The notes beneath the pieces are model-generated. The model was not told the origin of the DNA. It searched no databases and saw only the letters and a list, made by a program, of their open reading frames with translations. A stretch of 9,690 bases of DNA from an uncultured Woeseiaceae bacterium (lineage in GTDB: Bacteria > Pseudomonadota > Gammaproteobacteria > Woeseiales > Woeseiaceae), in the NCBI GenBank assembly GCA_947259435.1, contig CAMYMP010000657.1:1-9690 (forward strand). The letters are read 5' to 3'. The position numbers and the translations under genes were made by a program. Position 1 is the stretch's first letter; every line of letters starts with the position of its first letter. This document shows positions 1-6,599 of this stretch, piece after piece.

Positions 1-1127
1 CCGCCATCATCGATCACATTTTCCGCAGCAATCGGATCGGTGACACCCGCCAGCCAGGGACTCGTACCCGCTTCGAAATCGCCGTTGGTTAGCAGACCAC
101 TGTCAAAGGGAGGCGGTGGCGGTGGCGGTGGCGGCGCTTCAGGCGCTTCACCCGAGTAGACCCGAACCCAGTCGACTTCCATCGTCGCGGGGAATTGCGT
201 GGTGCCGTCCGGCGACCCCGGGAAGTTACCGCCGACAGCCAGGTTCAGGAGAATATGGAACGGCTGGTTGAAGGGTGCCTGGGTGCCCATCTGGTCGTCA
301 GCCAGCGAGAACCAGGAGTTCTGCACCGCATACAGAATGCCGTCGAAGTACCAGCGGATTTCATTTTCATCCCACTCCAGGGCATAGGTGTGGAAACCGT
401 CGGTAATGTCAACCGATGGCGTGTAGCGCGTCTCTGATCGCACATTCCCCGGGAATTCATTGCCGTAGTGGATCGTGCCGAATATCTCATTGCCGCCCGT
501 GCCATCGAGATTGACGGCTTCCACGATGTCGATTTCGCCGATGGCCGCCCAGACGCACGGCTCTCCATCACACAGGTAATCGCTGTCCTGGGACAGCATC
601 CAGAATGCCGGCCAGAGGCCCTGCCCGGAAGGCATCTTGATGCTGGCTTCTATGCGACCGTACTGGAATGCGAAGCGATCCTCGGTGTTGATTCTCGCCG
701 ACGTGAAACCGAGACCGTCGACGGTCTCGCGGCGCGCTGTGATCTCCAATACGCCGTTGACGATCATCGCGTTGTCGGGCAGGTAGTACTGCAGCTCGTT
801 ATTGCCCCAGCCTCCGGGAAGTCCTTTCTCTGTACCGTCACCGGTTGCAAAAAACCAGACCTCGGGGTCGATAGCCGGACCGTCGAACTCCTCGCTCCAG
901 ACCGGGTCACCCAACACATCGCCATCCGCTACCGGGTAAGTGACCGGTAGCTCCAGCGTCGGGTTGTTGATGTTGGTGTTTTGCTGATTGCCAACGTCGG
1001 CCGGCGGAATATCGATGGGTTCGACCCGTGACAATGGCACCGCTCGGTCATTGGAACATGCAGAAACAAGCCATACTGCCGCCAGCGGCAGTAAATAACG
1101 CAGTGATACGCGCGAACGAAATCTCAT
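1..1127 (-). CDS. GH16 endo-beta-glucanase (laminarinase-like) lipoprotein, C-terminus cut by window edge
   Basis: Likely hydrolyses internal beta-1,3 (or mixed-linkage) bonds in glucans such as laminarin outside the cytoplasm. I read 375 codons from the ATG at 1125-1127 with no stop before the left edge. A basic, hydrophobic N-terminus ends in the lipobox LVSAC (Cys24), so the protein should be lipid-anchored. The catalytic domain spans about residues 75-325. It starts at WSEEFDG and contains the GH16 signature GEIDIVE, with nucleophile E198, D200 and acid/base E203. Further GH16 sequences include WPAFWML before the active site and EVDWVRVY at the end. A linker with nine consecutive prolines follows, then a segment (LLTNGDFEAGTSPW, about residue 343 on) that resembles the start of a CBM4/9-type carbohydrate-binding module. 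A strong GGGGAG ribosome site lies about 8 bases before the start. The family call is firm. The exact glucan is inferred from the GH17 and GH3 neighbours. Confidence 0.93.
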   Translation of the reverse strand, partial: MRFRSRVSLRYLLPLAAVWLVSACSNDRAVPLSRVEPIDIPPADVGNQQNTNINNPTLELPVTYPVADGDVLGDPVWSEEFDGPAIDPEVWFFATGDGTEKGLPGGWGNNELQYYLPDNAMIVNGVLEITARRETVDGLGFTSARINTEDRFAFQYGRIEASIKMPSGQGLWPAFWMLSQDSDYLCDGEPCVWAAIGEIDIVEAVNLDGTGGNEIFGTIHYGNEFPGNVRSETRYTPSVDITDGFHTYALEWDENEIRWYFDGILYAVQNSWFSLADDQMGTQAPFNQPFHILLNLAVGGNFPGSPDGTTQFPATMEVDWVRVYSGEAPEAPPPPPPPPPFDSGLLTNGDFEAGTSPWLAGVTDPIAAENVIDDG

Positions 1128-1207
1128 GAACAAGCTCCCCGGTGAACGCTGACGCAATTCGGTAATTGGTTCTTTTTCTTATCGCAGACAGGAGAATTAA
1201 CAGAGAA

Positions 1208-1221
1208 TGACAGCGTTGTCA
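1208..1221. promoter_or_regulatory. LacI-type operator upstream of the GH16 gene
   Basis: The sequence TGACAGCGTTGTCA is a 14-bp inverted repeat (TGACA arms) that differs by one central base from the perfect palindrome at 6748-6761. A TTGACA hexamer in its right half (1217-1222, minus strand) could serve as the -35 box of the GH16 promoter, as it seems to do at the other site, though no good -10 box is visible at the right distance here. LacI-family repressors commonly bind palindromes of this form in sugar-utilisation loci. The repeat in this locus makes chance unlikely; the regulator itself is not proven. Confidence 0.7.
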
Positions 1222-1263
1222 ATTTCTCAGCCGGTGAATCAAAATGTATCGCTTCGACGCCGG

Positions 1264-1297
1264 GGAAAAAAGAGAAAAGCCGGGCAAAAGCCCGGCT
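1264..1297 (-). terminator. Intrinsic terminator after small gene 1
   Basis: On the minus strand an 8-bp GC-rich stem (AGCCGGGC / GCCCGGCT, 1278-1285 and 1290-1297) with a 4-base loop is followed by a run of T interrupted only by single C bases (TTTTCTCTTTTTT). It lies about 30 bases after the stop of the 75-aa gene and before the GH16 promoter, so it separates the two transcription units. Confidence 0.88.
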
Positions 1298-1326
1298 CTG
1301 TGGTATTTATGTCAAGCGTCGTAGCC

Positions 1327-1554
1327 CTATGCGGCCCGGCGGCGACGCCGACGTAACCAGAAGCGCCCCCAGGAGGTGTCAAGCTCCCGGGCGGTATCCG
1401 GCTGGTCTTCCTGCAATCTGCTCAGCCGCTCATCGCGTACCTTGTTGATCAGATCGTCAGCTATGGCTGGCGCGATGTAGAAAGAGCTCATCGCCGAAAT
1501 GCCGCCCAGGCTAAACATGAAAGCATCACGTGCAGGTTTGGCTTTGTTGGTCAT
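1327..1554 (-). CDS. Small protein of unknown function, paralogue 1 (75 aa, Arg-rich tail)
   Basis: I do not recognise this family. The protein matches the 74-aa product at 2019-2243 without gaps over the first 59 residues (38 identical), with shared blocks KAKP, RDAF, FSL, APAIADD, NKV, DERLSR and QED. That conservation, plus a strong GGGAG ribosome site 8 bases before the ATG and a terminator just downstream, argues that it is a real gene. Residues about 11-32 are mildly hydrophobic and end in AIA before two Asp residues, so a weak signal peptide or membrane-associated helix is possible; two or three basic residues precede it. The C-terminus differs from its paralogue: it ends in WGRFWL followed by six consecutive arginines and AA, which could bind nucleic acid, phospholipid or another acidic surface (inference only). 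Confidence 0.75.
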   Translation of the reverse strand: MTNKAKPARDAFMFSLGGISAMSSFYIAPAIADDLINKVRDERLSRLQEDQPDTARELDTSWGRFWLRRRRRRAA

Positions 1555-1632
1555 GGTCTTATCTCCCTAGCGAAGTAGATAATTGGTTTGGCCCGCCGGC
1601 CTCTCAGGTCCGACAGGTGCACATTAGGTGGG

Positions 1633-1647
1633 GTGGGCAAGGCCCAC
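1633..1647 (-). promoter_or_regulatory. Leader hairpin upstream of small gene 1
   Basis: A perfect 6-bp stem, GTGGGC / GCCCAC, with a 3-base loop lies directly after the conserved CGTTTGTGG block of the leader. The other copy has a hairpin of different sequence at the same place (2311-2336). No T-run follows, so it is not a terminator. It could be part of a structured 5' leader controlling the small gene; this is inference from two copies only. Confidence 0.4.
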
Positions 1648-1682
1648 AAACGAAATAAAATCAGTTCAGACGTGAGAAAAAA

Positions 1683-1742
1683 TCACCGGGATTTGGCGAG
1701 ATTTTGCAGAGTCCAGGCCTGCATGCCTGGTGCGCCGGAACG
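1683..1742 (-). pseudogene. Remnant of a LysR-type regulator C-terminus
   Basis: The minus strand at 1683-1718 encodes AWTLQNLAKSR and a stop, which aligns with DWILQNFADPS and stop at the end of the intact LysR gene at 2371-3264. Both tails are followed by homologous leaders and paralogous small ORFs, which supports common descent. The rest of this LysR copy is missing. The sequence just upstream, in the same reading frame, is the stop codon of a truncated LacI gene, so a deletion or recombination joined the two. No sign that it makes a protein. Confidence 0.6.
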
Positions 1743-1931
1743 TTACGGCGAGCGGTAGCTCGCCAGAATTCGAGCGGACTGGCTGGGGCTGTAGTCGAGT
1801 TCTGCGATTGCCTTTTCGACGCGTGCCTTTGTCGATGAGCGCACATGCGGCTCGCCGTTGATCACGCGAGATACGGTCTTTATCGAGACCCCTGCGAGAT
1901 CGGCTACATCGAAGACGGTGGGTTTTTGCAT
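1743..1931 (-). pseudogene. Truncated LacI-family regulator: DNA-binding domain only
   Basis: The 62-residue product is a complete LacI-type headpiece: PTVFDVADLAGVSIKTVSRV forms the helix-turn-helix, then AELDYSPSQSARILAS gives the third helix and hinge. A TAA stop follows about five residues later, where the sugar-binding and dimerisation core (usually about 270 residues) should begin. In the same frame after the stop comes a LysR tail remnant, so the core was lost by recombination or deletion. The AGVSIKTVSRV type of recognition helix is often found in repressors of glycoside loci, and LacI-type operators occur at 1208 and 6748. The fragment may be dead, or a headpiece that still touches these operators. 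The ribosome site is weak. I favour pseudogene. Confidence 0.8.
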
Positions 1932-1964
1932 AAGGATCAGGGTCGCCCCGGATTCATTAGATTG

Positions 1965-1990
1965 GGGACGCGGCTCGCTGGCCGCGTCCC
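1965..1990 (-). terminator. Hairpin after small gene 2, possible terminator
   Basis: A perfect 10-bp stem, GGGACGCGGC / GCCGCGTCCC, with a 6-base loop sits about 30 bases downstream of the stop of the 74-aa gene and before the LacI fragment. The bases that follow on the minus strand are A/T-rich but lack a clean T-run, so termination may be weak or factor-assisted. Confidence 0.5.
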
Positions 1991-2018
1991 GCCAGTGTTC
2001 TTGTTGGCTGTCCCGGCC

Positions 2019-2243
2019 CTAAGCGGCCTGACAACATCCCGGCGCGAAATAACGGGCCAGTAAGTCCTCGATCTTGCGGGCCGTACTTGGCTCATCTTCC
2101 TGCGGCCGGCTCAGGCGCTCGTCCCAGACTTTGTTCAGTCGGTCGTCTGCGATAGCTGGTGCAGCAGCGAACGATGCAATCGTCGTCATCCCTTGCAGGC
2201 TAAACGTGAAAGCATCTCGTCCTGGTTTGGCTTTCTCAAACAT
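2019..2243 (-). CDS. Small protein of unknown function, paralogue 2 (74 aa)
   Basis: Paralogue of the 75-aa protein at 1327-1554; I do not recognise the family. The start at 2241-2243 is chosen because GGAG lies 7-8 bases before it and because it matches the paralogue's start exactly; the frame stays open upstream, but that stretch is the duplicated leader. The first 30 or so residues (KAKPGRDAF, then a hydrophobic stretch ending in AAAPAIADD) could be a weak signal peptide or membrane-associated helix. The second half is charged and probably helical (NKVWDERLSR, ARKIEDLLARYF). It ends in APGCCQAA with two adjacent cysteines, unlike the arginine tail of its paralogue. It lies about 130 bases after the LysR gene on the same strand, so it may be cotranscribed with or controlled by that regulator. 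Confidence 0.75.
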   Translation of the reverse strand: MFEKAKPGRDAFTFSLQGMTTIASFAAAPAIADDRLNKVWDERLSRPQEDEPSTARKIEDLLARYFAPGCCQAA

Positions 2244-2310
2244 AGTCTTTCTCCATAGGATGGTGATGTATTGCGTTGCCGGTCCGCTCCTTGCGTCCGA
2301 CGGTATGAAT

Positions 2311-2336
2311 TGTGGGGGCTTCAAGGCGAAGCCACA
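2311..2336 (-). promoter_or_regulatory. Leader hairpin upstream of small gene 2
   Basis: A 6-bp stem GGCTTC / GAAGCC with a 5-base loop, extended by TGT/ACA across a small bulge, occupies the place held by the GTGGGC/GCCCAC hairpin in copy 1, next to the same CGTTTGTGG block. The stem sequences differ while pairing is kept, which hints at a selected RNA structure. Confidence 0.4.
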
Positions 2337-2342
2337 AACGGG

Positions 2343-2361
2343 AAAAACTCAGCCCTGAGTT
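2343..2361 (-). terminator. Possible weak terminator or attenuator after LysR
   Basis: About 10 bases after the LysR stop an inverted repeat (AACTCAG / CTGAGTT) is followed by TTTTT on the minus strand. The usable loop reduces the stem to about 5 bp, so it is weak. It could end most LysR transcripts or act as an attenuator ahead of the small gene. In copy 1 the arms are degenerate. Confidence 0.4.
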
Positions 2362-2370
2362 GAGAAAAAC

Positions 2371-3264
2371 TCAGCTGGGGTCGGCGAAATTCTGCAGTAT
2401 CCAGTCGCGCAGCAGCGCGACACTCTCATCCTCGGCCCGGTCCTCTTTGCAGACCAGGTAATAGCTGACGTCGGCAACGAGCTCTTTCCTGAACAGCCGC
2501 ACGAGGCTCCCTTCTTCCAACCACAGATTACCCATCGGTACCGGCACCAGTGCCGCACCGATGCCGCGTTGGGCCGCGCGAAGCACGGCGATCGTCGAAT
2601 CGAGACGGATTATTTTGCTGTTCTCCGGCAGCTGGATGCCCGCCGCGCTTGCCCACTCCGTCCAGGCCTTTGGTCGCGGTTCATGCACGATCAGCGGGAA
2701 TTCACTGACGATTTTTTTGTTCTTGACCGTCATCGCCTTTTTGAACTCCGGCGAGCCGCCGGGCACCATCCGTAGCGGGAACAAGAGGTTCGACGGCATG
2801 TCCGACGGGGGCGTTCGAAACAGCCGAATCGACAAATCAGCATCCGCCGGGTGTTTCTCCATGGTTTCGTCACTCGTACCGACCTGGATATCGATTTCCG
2901 GATGTTCGGCCGTAAACTCACTCAGGCGAGGAACGAAGTATTCGCTTGCGAAAAATGGCTGCACAGAGATCCGTATGGAGCTGCTGATAGCGCCCTTTTT
3001 GTACTTGGCGATCGCAGTGTCCAGCTGTTCAATCAGGGGTCCGACGTCCCGGTACAGTGACTTACCGGTTTCCGTTAGACTCAGCTCGCGGCTGGTGCGA
3101 TCGAACAGCTGCTCACCCAGCTCTTCCTCTAGGCTCTTGATCTGGTGACTGACAGCAGAGGACGTAATGAATAGCTCCTCGCCCGCCGTGCGAAAACTTT
3201 CGTACCGCGCAGCGACGCAGAATGTGCGTAAGCCTCGGAGAGAGATTTTGGGCGTGCTGACCAT
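2371..3264 (-). CDS. LysR-type transcriptional regulator (GcvA-like)
   Basis: A 297-residue protein of normal LysR length. The N-terminal winged helix-turn-helix spans about residues 8-66 (FITSSAVSHQIKSLEEELG as recognition region, then LFDRTSRELSLTETGKSL). The co-inducer domain covers about residues 90-295, with typical strands such as IRISVQPFFASEYFVPRL and an AVLRAAQRGIGAALVP segment near its end. The helix-turn-helix and the aromatic-rich N-terminus resemble the GcvA group. It starts 6 bases after the stop of the GH17 gene, so both should be on one transcript, and it is followed by the 74-aa gene. It may respond to a glucan breakdown product or a downstream metabolite and act on this locus; its ligand and target are not visible in the sequence. 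A remnant of a second copy's C-terminus lies at 1683-1742. Confidence 0.92.
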   Translation of the reverse strand: MVSTPKISLRGLRTFCVAARYESFRTAGEELFITSSAVSHQIKSLEEELGEQLFDRTSRELSLTETGKSLYRDVGPLIEQLDTAIAKYKKGAISSSIRISVQPFFASEYFVPRLSEFTAEHPEIDIQVGTSDETMEKHPADADLSIRLFRTPPSDMPSNLLFPLRMVPGGSPEFKKAMTVKNKKIVSEFPLIVHEPRPKAWTEWASAAGIQLPENSKIIRLDSTIAVLRAAQRGIGAALVPVPMGNLWLEEGSLVRLFRKELVADVSYYLVCKEDRAEDESVALLRDWILQNFADPS

Positions 3265-3270
3265 CGCCGG

Positions 3271-4326
3271 TTACTCACCGCCCTTCGATGGTCCTGATTC
3301 CAAGACGAGTTTCGGTGTGCGATCGACAAAGAACAGGCCCCAGTGCTTTTCCGCACCCTGCATGTTGTTCGGATCGCCTTTCCACGGCTCGTCGAAGGCC
3401 TCGAAGAAGAACACGGTGATATTCGTCTCTTGCGCCCAGTCGTACAGCTCGTGATAGTAGCGCTCCTGCTTCTCCTCGCTTGCCTGCTCGCCAAACTCTA
3501 TTCCCGTGGTCGCCCAGCCCGCTTCGAGTATCGCCATCGGCTTGCCCGGCAGCGCGGCATGCACACGGTCCATGTTTTCGATCGTGTAGGACAGCGCCTC
3601 GTCGATCGTCTTCTCTTCCCACGCCGGATAGGTGTGTATGCCAAGAAAATCGACTTCGGCGGCTAACGGCGCGCCGTCCTTGATCCACCACTCGTAATTG
3701 TCGGCGACCGTCACCGGCTGCTCGATGGCTGCTTTTACCTGCCGCACATATTCGATGACTTTGTCGAGCGACACCATGTGATCGTTCCAGTCGACCAGCG
3801 CTTCGTTGCCGACATTGACGGCAACGACGATGTCCGCGAATTCATTTGCCAGTTCGATGCCGCGCTGCACCGCAGCTGCGTTCGCAACGGTATTGGCCGC
3901 CAGTTGTGCATCAGGAATAGGTTCGTCGAGCCACGGGCATCCTTCATGATTGCTTATCTCGGCCTGCAGCCAGATACCCAACAACACCTTGATCGGAAGA
4001 TCATTCTCGCGAATGAGCTCAAGGGTGGTGACCGAGTTCTCATACGTATCGTAGAGACGAATCAGATCAAAATCGTACGCAACGAGAATCTCGAGGTCCT
4101 CGAGAATCTCCTCATTGCTCGGATTAACGGCACCGTCGCCGCGGTCCGGATGCTGGCCTTCGCGAAAACCCGAATAGGCGACGGCCATGACTTCTCCGGC
4201 CAGCAACGCATCGGGCGCCTGCCTGAACGTTGCTTCTTCGCCAGCCGAAATCTTGCTGTCGGACGCTGGCGAGCATCCCGCGATCGCAAGAGCGAAAATG
4301 ATGATCAGTGCTTTAAATGATTTCAT
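3271..4326 (-). CDS. GH17-family beta-1,3-glucanase-like lipoprotein
   Basis: A 351-residue protein with a short hydrophobic N-terminus ending in the lipobox AIAGC (Cys18), so it should be exported and lipid-anchored. The rest fits a GH17-type TIM barrel: IRLYDTY near residue 90, VNVGNEALV with probable acid/base E175, FLGIHTYPAW near residue 230, ILEAGWAT with probable nucleophile E268, and FFFEAFDEPWK near residue 310. In bacteria such enzymes act on beta-1,3-glucan chains or oligosaccharides, by hydrolysis or transglycosylation. It lies 50 bases after the GH3 gene and 6 bases before the LysR gene on the same strand, and a GAGA ribosome site precedes the ATG. Activity on laminarin-derived chains is inferred from the family and neighbours; a glucosyltransferase role is the main alternative. 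Confidence 0.87.
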   Translation of the reverse strand: MKSFKALIIIFALAIAGCSPASDSKISAGEEATFRQAPDALLAGEVMAVAYSGFREGQHPDRGDGAVNPSNEEILEDLEILVAYDFDLIRLYDTYENSVTTLELIRENDLPIKVLLGIWLQAEISNHEGCPWLDEPIPDAQLAANTVANAAAVQRGIELANEFADIVVAVNVGNEALVDWNDHMVSLDKVIEYVRQVKAAIEQPVTVADNYEWWIKDGAPLAAEVDFLGIHTYPAWEEKTIDEALSYTIENMDRVHAALPGKPMAILEAGWATTGIEFGEQASEEKQERYYHELYDWAQETNITVFFFEAFDEPWKGDPNNMQGAEKHWGLFFVDRTPKLVLESGPSKGGE

Positions 4327-4376
4327 GTCAGTTTCTCACGGGTATTTGCTCGAGTTTTTCGTTGTGCTCCCACGAC

Positions 4377-6599
4377 TCAGTTGCTTTCGACGATGCGGAA
4401 TTCGGTACTCAGGTCCGTTTCTGAACTGCCGCCGATCCAGGCATGGAACGCGCCAGGTTCTGTAACAGGCTTCATATCGCGGCCGAAGAAAGCAAGGTCA
4501 TCCGTATGCAGTTCGAAATCGACGGTAACAGTTTCGCCCGGCTTCAGGCGCACACGCTGAAAACCCTTCAGTTCCCTGACGGGTCTGGTGATGCTCGCCA
4601 CGAGATCACGAACGTAGAGCTGCACAACTTCGTCGGCTGCGACTTCGCCTCGGTTAGTCAGCTCTGCGCTGATGGTCACCGTATCGCCAAGTCTGATCTC
4701 ACGCGCATTCGTTCGAATGTGCTCGTATTCGAACGCCGTGTACGACAGCCCGTGTCCAAACGCGAATAACGGCGTAAAACAAGTGTCGAGGTGAAAGGCG
4801 CTCATGCCCAGGGAGGTTTGTGAGGCACGTGTGTCAATATCATCGATGTGCGCGATCTTGTCCGGCGATGGCGGCCTGCCCGTGTTCTTTTGGCTGTAGT
4901 AGATCGGGATCTGGCCGACCATACGCGGGAATGTCGCCGGTAGTTTGCCTGACGGTGACTCGAGGCCAAACAGGAGATCCGCAATCGCTGGTCCACCCAT
5001 CGTCCCGGGATGCCAGGCGAACAGAATGGCGTCTACCTGATCAACGATATTCGTTAGCGTCAACGGCCTACCAGCCAGAATCACGGCGATGACTGGCGTG
5101 CCGGTTTCCCTGATGCGCCGCACGAGTTCTGCCTGGTCGCCAGGCAGATTGATGTCGGCGCGTGAGTGCGCCTCCCCGGAGAGGATCGATTCTTCGCCGA
5201 GAAATAATATTGCAGCATCCGATTGCTGCGCGACCTCTATGGCGTCGTCGAACGCCTCACTGACCCTGCTGCGTGAATTTTCCATCGCGCGCACGTAGCG
5301 GACGTCGACATTGCGGCCGACCAGGCCGTGGATCGCATGCATCGGCGTAATACTGAGCTCCACATCGCCATCGAAAATCCAGGTGCCGAGCTGCTGGTAC
5401 GGTGCGTCGGCCAACGGTCCGATTATCGCCACAGATTTCATGCTTTCGGCCGACAGCGGCAGCGTGCCATGGTCGTTCTTGAGCATGACGACACTTTGCA
5501 ACGCCGCTTGCCTCGCCGTCTGGAGTGCGTGTTCGTTCGCTATCGCCGGTAAGTCTTCCGGATTCGTGTATGGATCTTCAAAAAGCCCTAGGCGGAACTT
5601 GGCGCGCAGAATATTTTCAACGGCGGCATCGACGGTATCGATGCTGACCCGGCCTTCTTCGACCAGCTCGGCGAGATGGTTGCGGTAGGCGTCGCCATGC
5701 ATCTCCATATCCACACCGGCGGTCACGGCTTCGAACGCGGACTCCCTGTCATTCTCGGTCATACCATGAATCTGCAGCTGGCGAATCGAGTCCCAGTCGC
5801 TAACGACAAAACCTTCGAAACCCCATTCATCTCGCAACACTTGCCCAAGCAGGAACTCATTAGCTGTCGCGGGCACGCCGTTGAGATCGGAAAACGATGT
5901 CATCAGCGTGGTCACGCCGGCGTCGACAGCCGCTTTGAACGGTCGCAAATAGACATTGCGCAGCTTGGTTTCGGGAACATTCGTCGTTGCATAGTCGCGA
6001 CCGCTTTCGACAGCACCATAAGCCGCGAAGTGCTTGGCACAGGCAGCGATGGACCCGGTCGCCGACAGGTCATCACCCTGAAATCCCTCAACCATTGCGA
6101 CAGCGAGTTTGTTCGTCAACCAAACGCATTCACCGAGGCTCTCGGCGATGCGGCCCCAACGCGGATCGCGCGAGATATCGATCATCGGCGCGAATGTCCA
6201 GTTGACACCCGCCGTCGCGGCCTCGAGAGCAGCGATGCGCGCACCTTCCTTTACCAACTCAGGGTTCCATGTCGCCGCTTGTCCGAGCGGGATGGGCATG
6301 ACCGTCTTGAATCCATGAATCACGTCGCGACCGACCATGAGCGGAATACGAAGGCGGCTTTCCTCGACAGCGATGCGCTGCAGTTGGTTGACCACATCAA
6401 CATCGACAACGTTGAGCACGGAGCCGATTCGACCCGCTCGCAAGCCGTCACTGAGATAGTTCGGGGCGTAGCCATAACTTGCGTCGAGCTGACTCATCTG
6501 GCCGATTTTTTCGGCCAGCGTCATCTGCCCGAGTAATCGCGCTACGCGTTGCTCGGTGGTCTCCAGTTCATTCAGCGGATTTGCTTTGGTAGCGCTCAT
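4377..6599 (-). CDS. GH3 beta-glucosidase, probably cytoplasmic (BglX-like, no visible export signal)
   Basis: Releases terminal beta-linked glucose from oligosaccharides. With the ATG at 6597-6599 the protein has 740 residues. The N-terminal GH3 barrel covers about residues 15-340: GRDVIHGFKT near 90, KHFAAYG near 190, and VVSDWDS with nucleophile D268. The second GH3 domain (about 375-600) carries LFLGEESILSGEAHSR, where E476 of SGEA is the probable acid/base. A fibronectin-III-like domain follows FGHGLSYT (about 614) and includes RPVRELKGF. The reading frame can be extended 16 codons to a TTG at 6647, but neither start has a good ribosome site and the extension is no convincing signal peptide; the ATG gives the more usual GH3 N-terminus. 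No signal is seen with either, so the enzyme is probably cytoplasmic and acts on products brought in by the neighbouring symporter. It heads the set GH3, GH17, LysR. Confidence 0.92.
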   Translation of the reverse strand: MSATKANPLNELETTEQRVARLLGQMTLAEKIGQMSQLDASYGYAPNYLSDGLRAGRIGSVLNVVDVDVVNQLQRIAVEESRLRIPLMVGRDVIHGFKTVMPIPLGQAATWNPELVKEGARIAALEAATAGVNWTFAPMIDISRDPRWGRIAESLGECVWLTNKLAVAMVEGFQGDDLSATGSIAACAKHFAAYGAVESGRDYATTNVPETKLRNVYLRPFKAAVDAGVTTLMTSFSDLNGVPATANEFLLGQVLRDEWGFEGFVVSDWDSIRQLQIHGMTENDRESAFEAVTAGVDMEMHGDAYRNHLAELVEEGRVSIDTVDAAVENILRAKFRLGLFEDPYTNPEDLPAIANEHALQTARQAALQSVVMLKNDHGTLPLSAESMKSVAIIGPLADAPYQQLGTWIFDGDVELSITPMHAIHGLVGRNVDVRYVRAMENSRSRVSEAFDDAIEVAQQSDAAILFLGEESILSGEAHSRADINLPGDQAELVRRIRETGTPVIAVILAGRPLTLTNIVDQVDAILFAWHPGTMGGPAIADLLFGLESPSGKLPATFPRMVGQIPIYYSQKNTGRPPSPDKIAHIDDIDTRASQTSLGMSAFHLDTCFTPLFAFGHGLSYTAFEYEHIRTNAREIRLGDTVTISAELTNRGEVAADEVVQLYVRDLVASITRPVRELKGFQRVRLKPGETVTVDFELHTDDLAFFGRDMKPVTEPGAFHAWIGGSSETDLSTEFRIVESN

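Larger units (their letters stand above)
1327..1718 (-). repeat. Duplicated module, copy 1 (LysR tail, leader, small ORF)
   Basis: Read on the minus strand, this segment has the same order as 2019-2406: the last codons of a LysR gene, a leader of about 126 bases, then a small ORF with a strong ribosome site. The 36 bases covering the LysR tail agree at 26 positions. The leader shares exact blocks TTTTTCTCA, CGTTTGTGG and GTCGGAC in the same order and nearly the same spacing. The small ORFs are clear paralogues. Copy 1 appears to be the decayed one, since only the end of its LysR gene remains. Confidence 0.75.
2019..2406 (-). repeat. Duplicated module, copy 2 (LysR tail, leader, small ORF)
   Basis: This is the intact counterpart of 1327-1718. 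Here the LysR tail belongs to a full-length gene. The leader carries the same TTTTTCTCA, CGTTTGTGG and GTCGGAC blocks, and the small ORF has the same start and ribosome-site layout. The two copies lie about 0.7 kb apart in direct orientation, with the truncated LacI gene between them. Confidence 0.75.

Noticed and set aside
110..135. Tandem GGCGGT repeats
   Set aside because: They encode the poly-proline linker of the GH16 protein and need no separate explanation.
468..950. Open frame of 160 codons on the plus strand
   Set aside because: It is antisense to the GH16 gene, whose minus-strand product has clear motifs; the plus-strand product shows no recognisable domain.
1661..1846. 61-codon minus-strand frame overlapping the LacI fragment
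   Set aside because: It is out of frame with both the LacI headpiece and the LysR tail and shows no recognisable features.
2244..2324. N-terminal extension of the 74-aa protein to a start near 2324
   Set aside because: The extension lies in the duplicated non-coding leader, lacks a counterpart in copy 1, and ignores the strong GGAG site before 2243.
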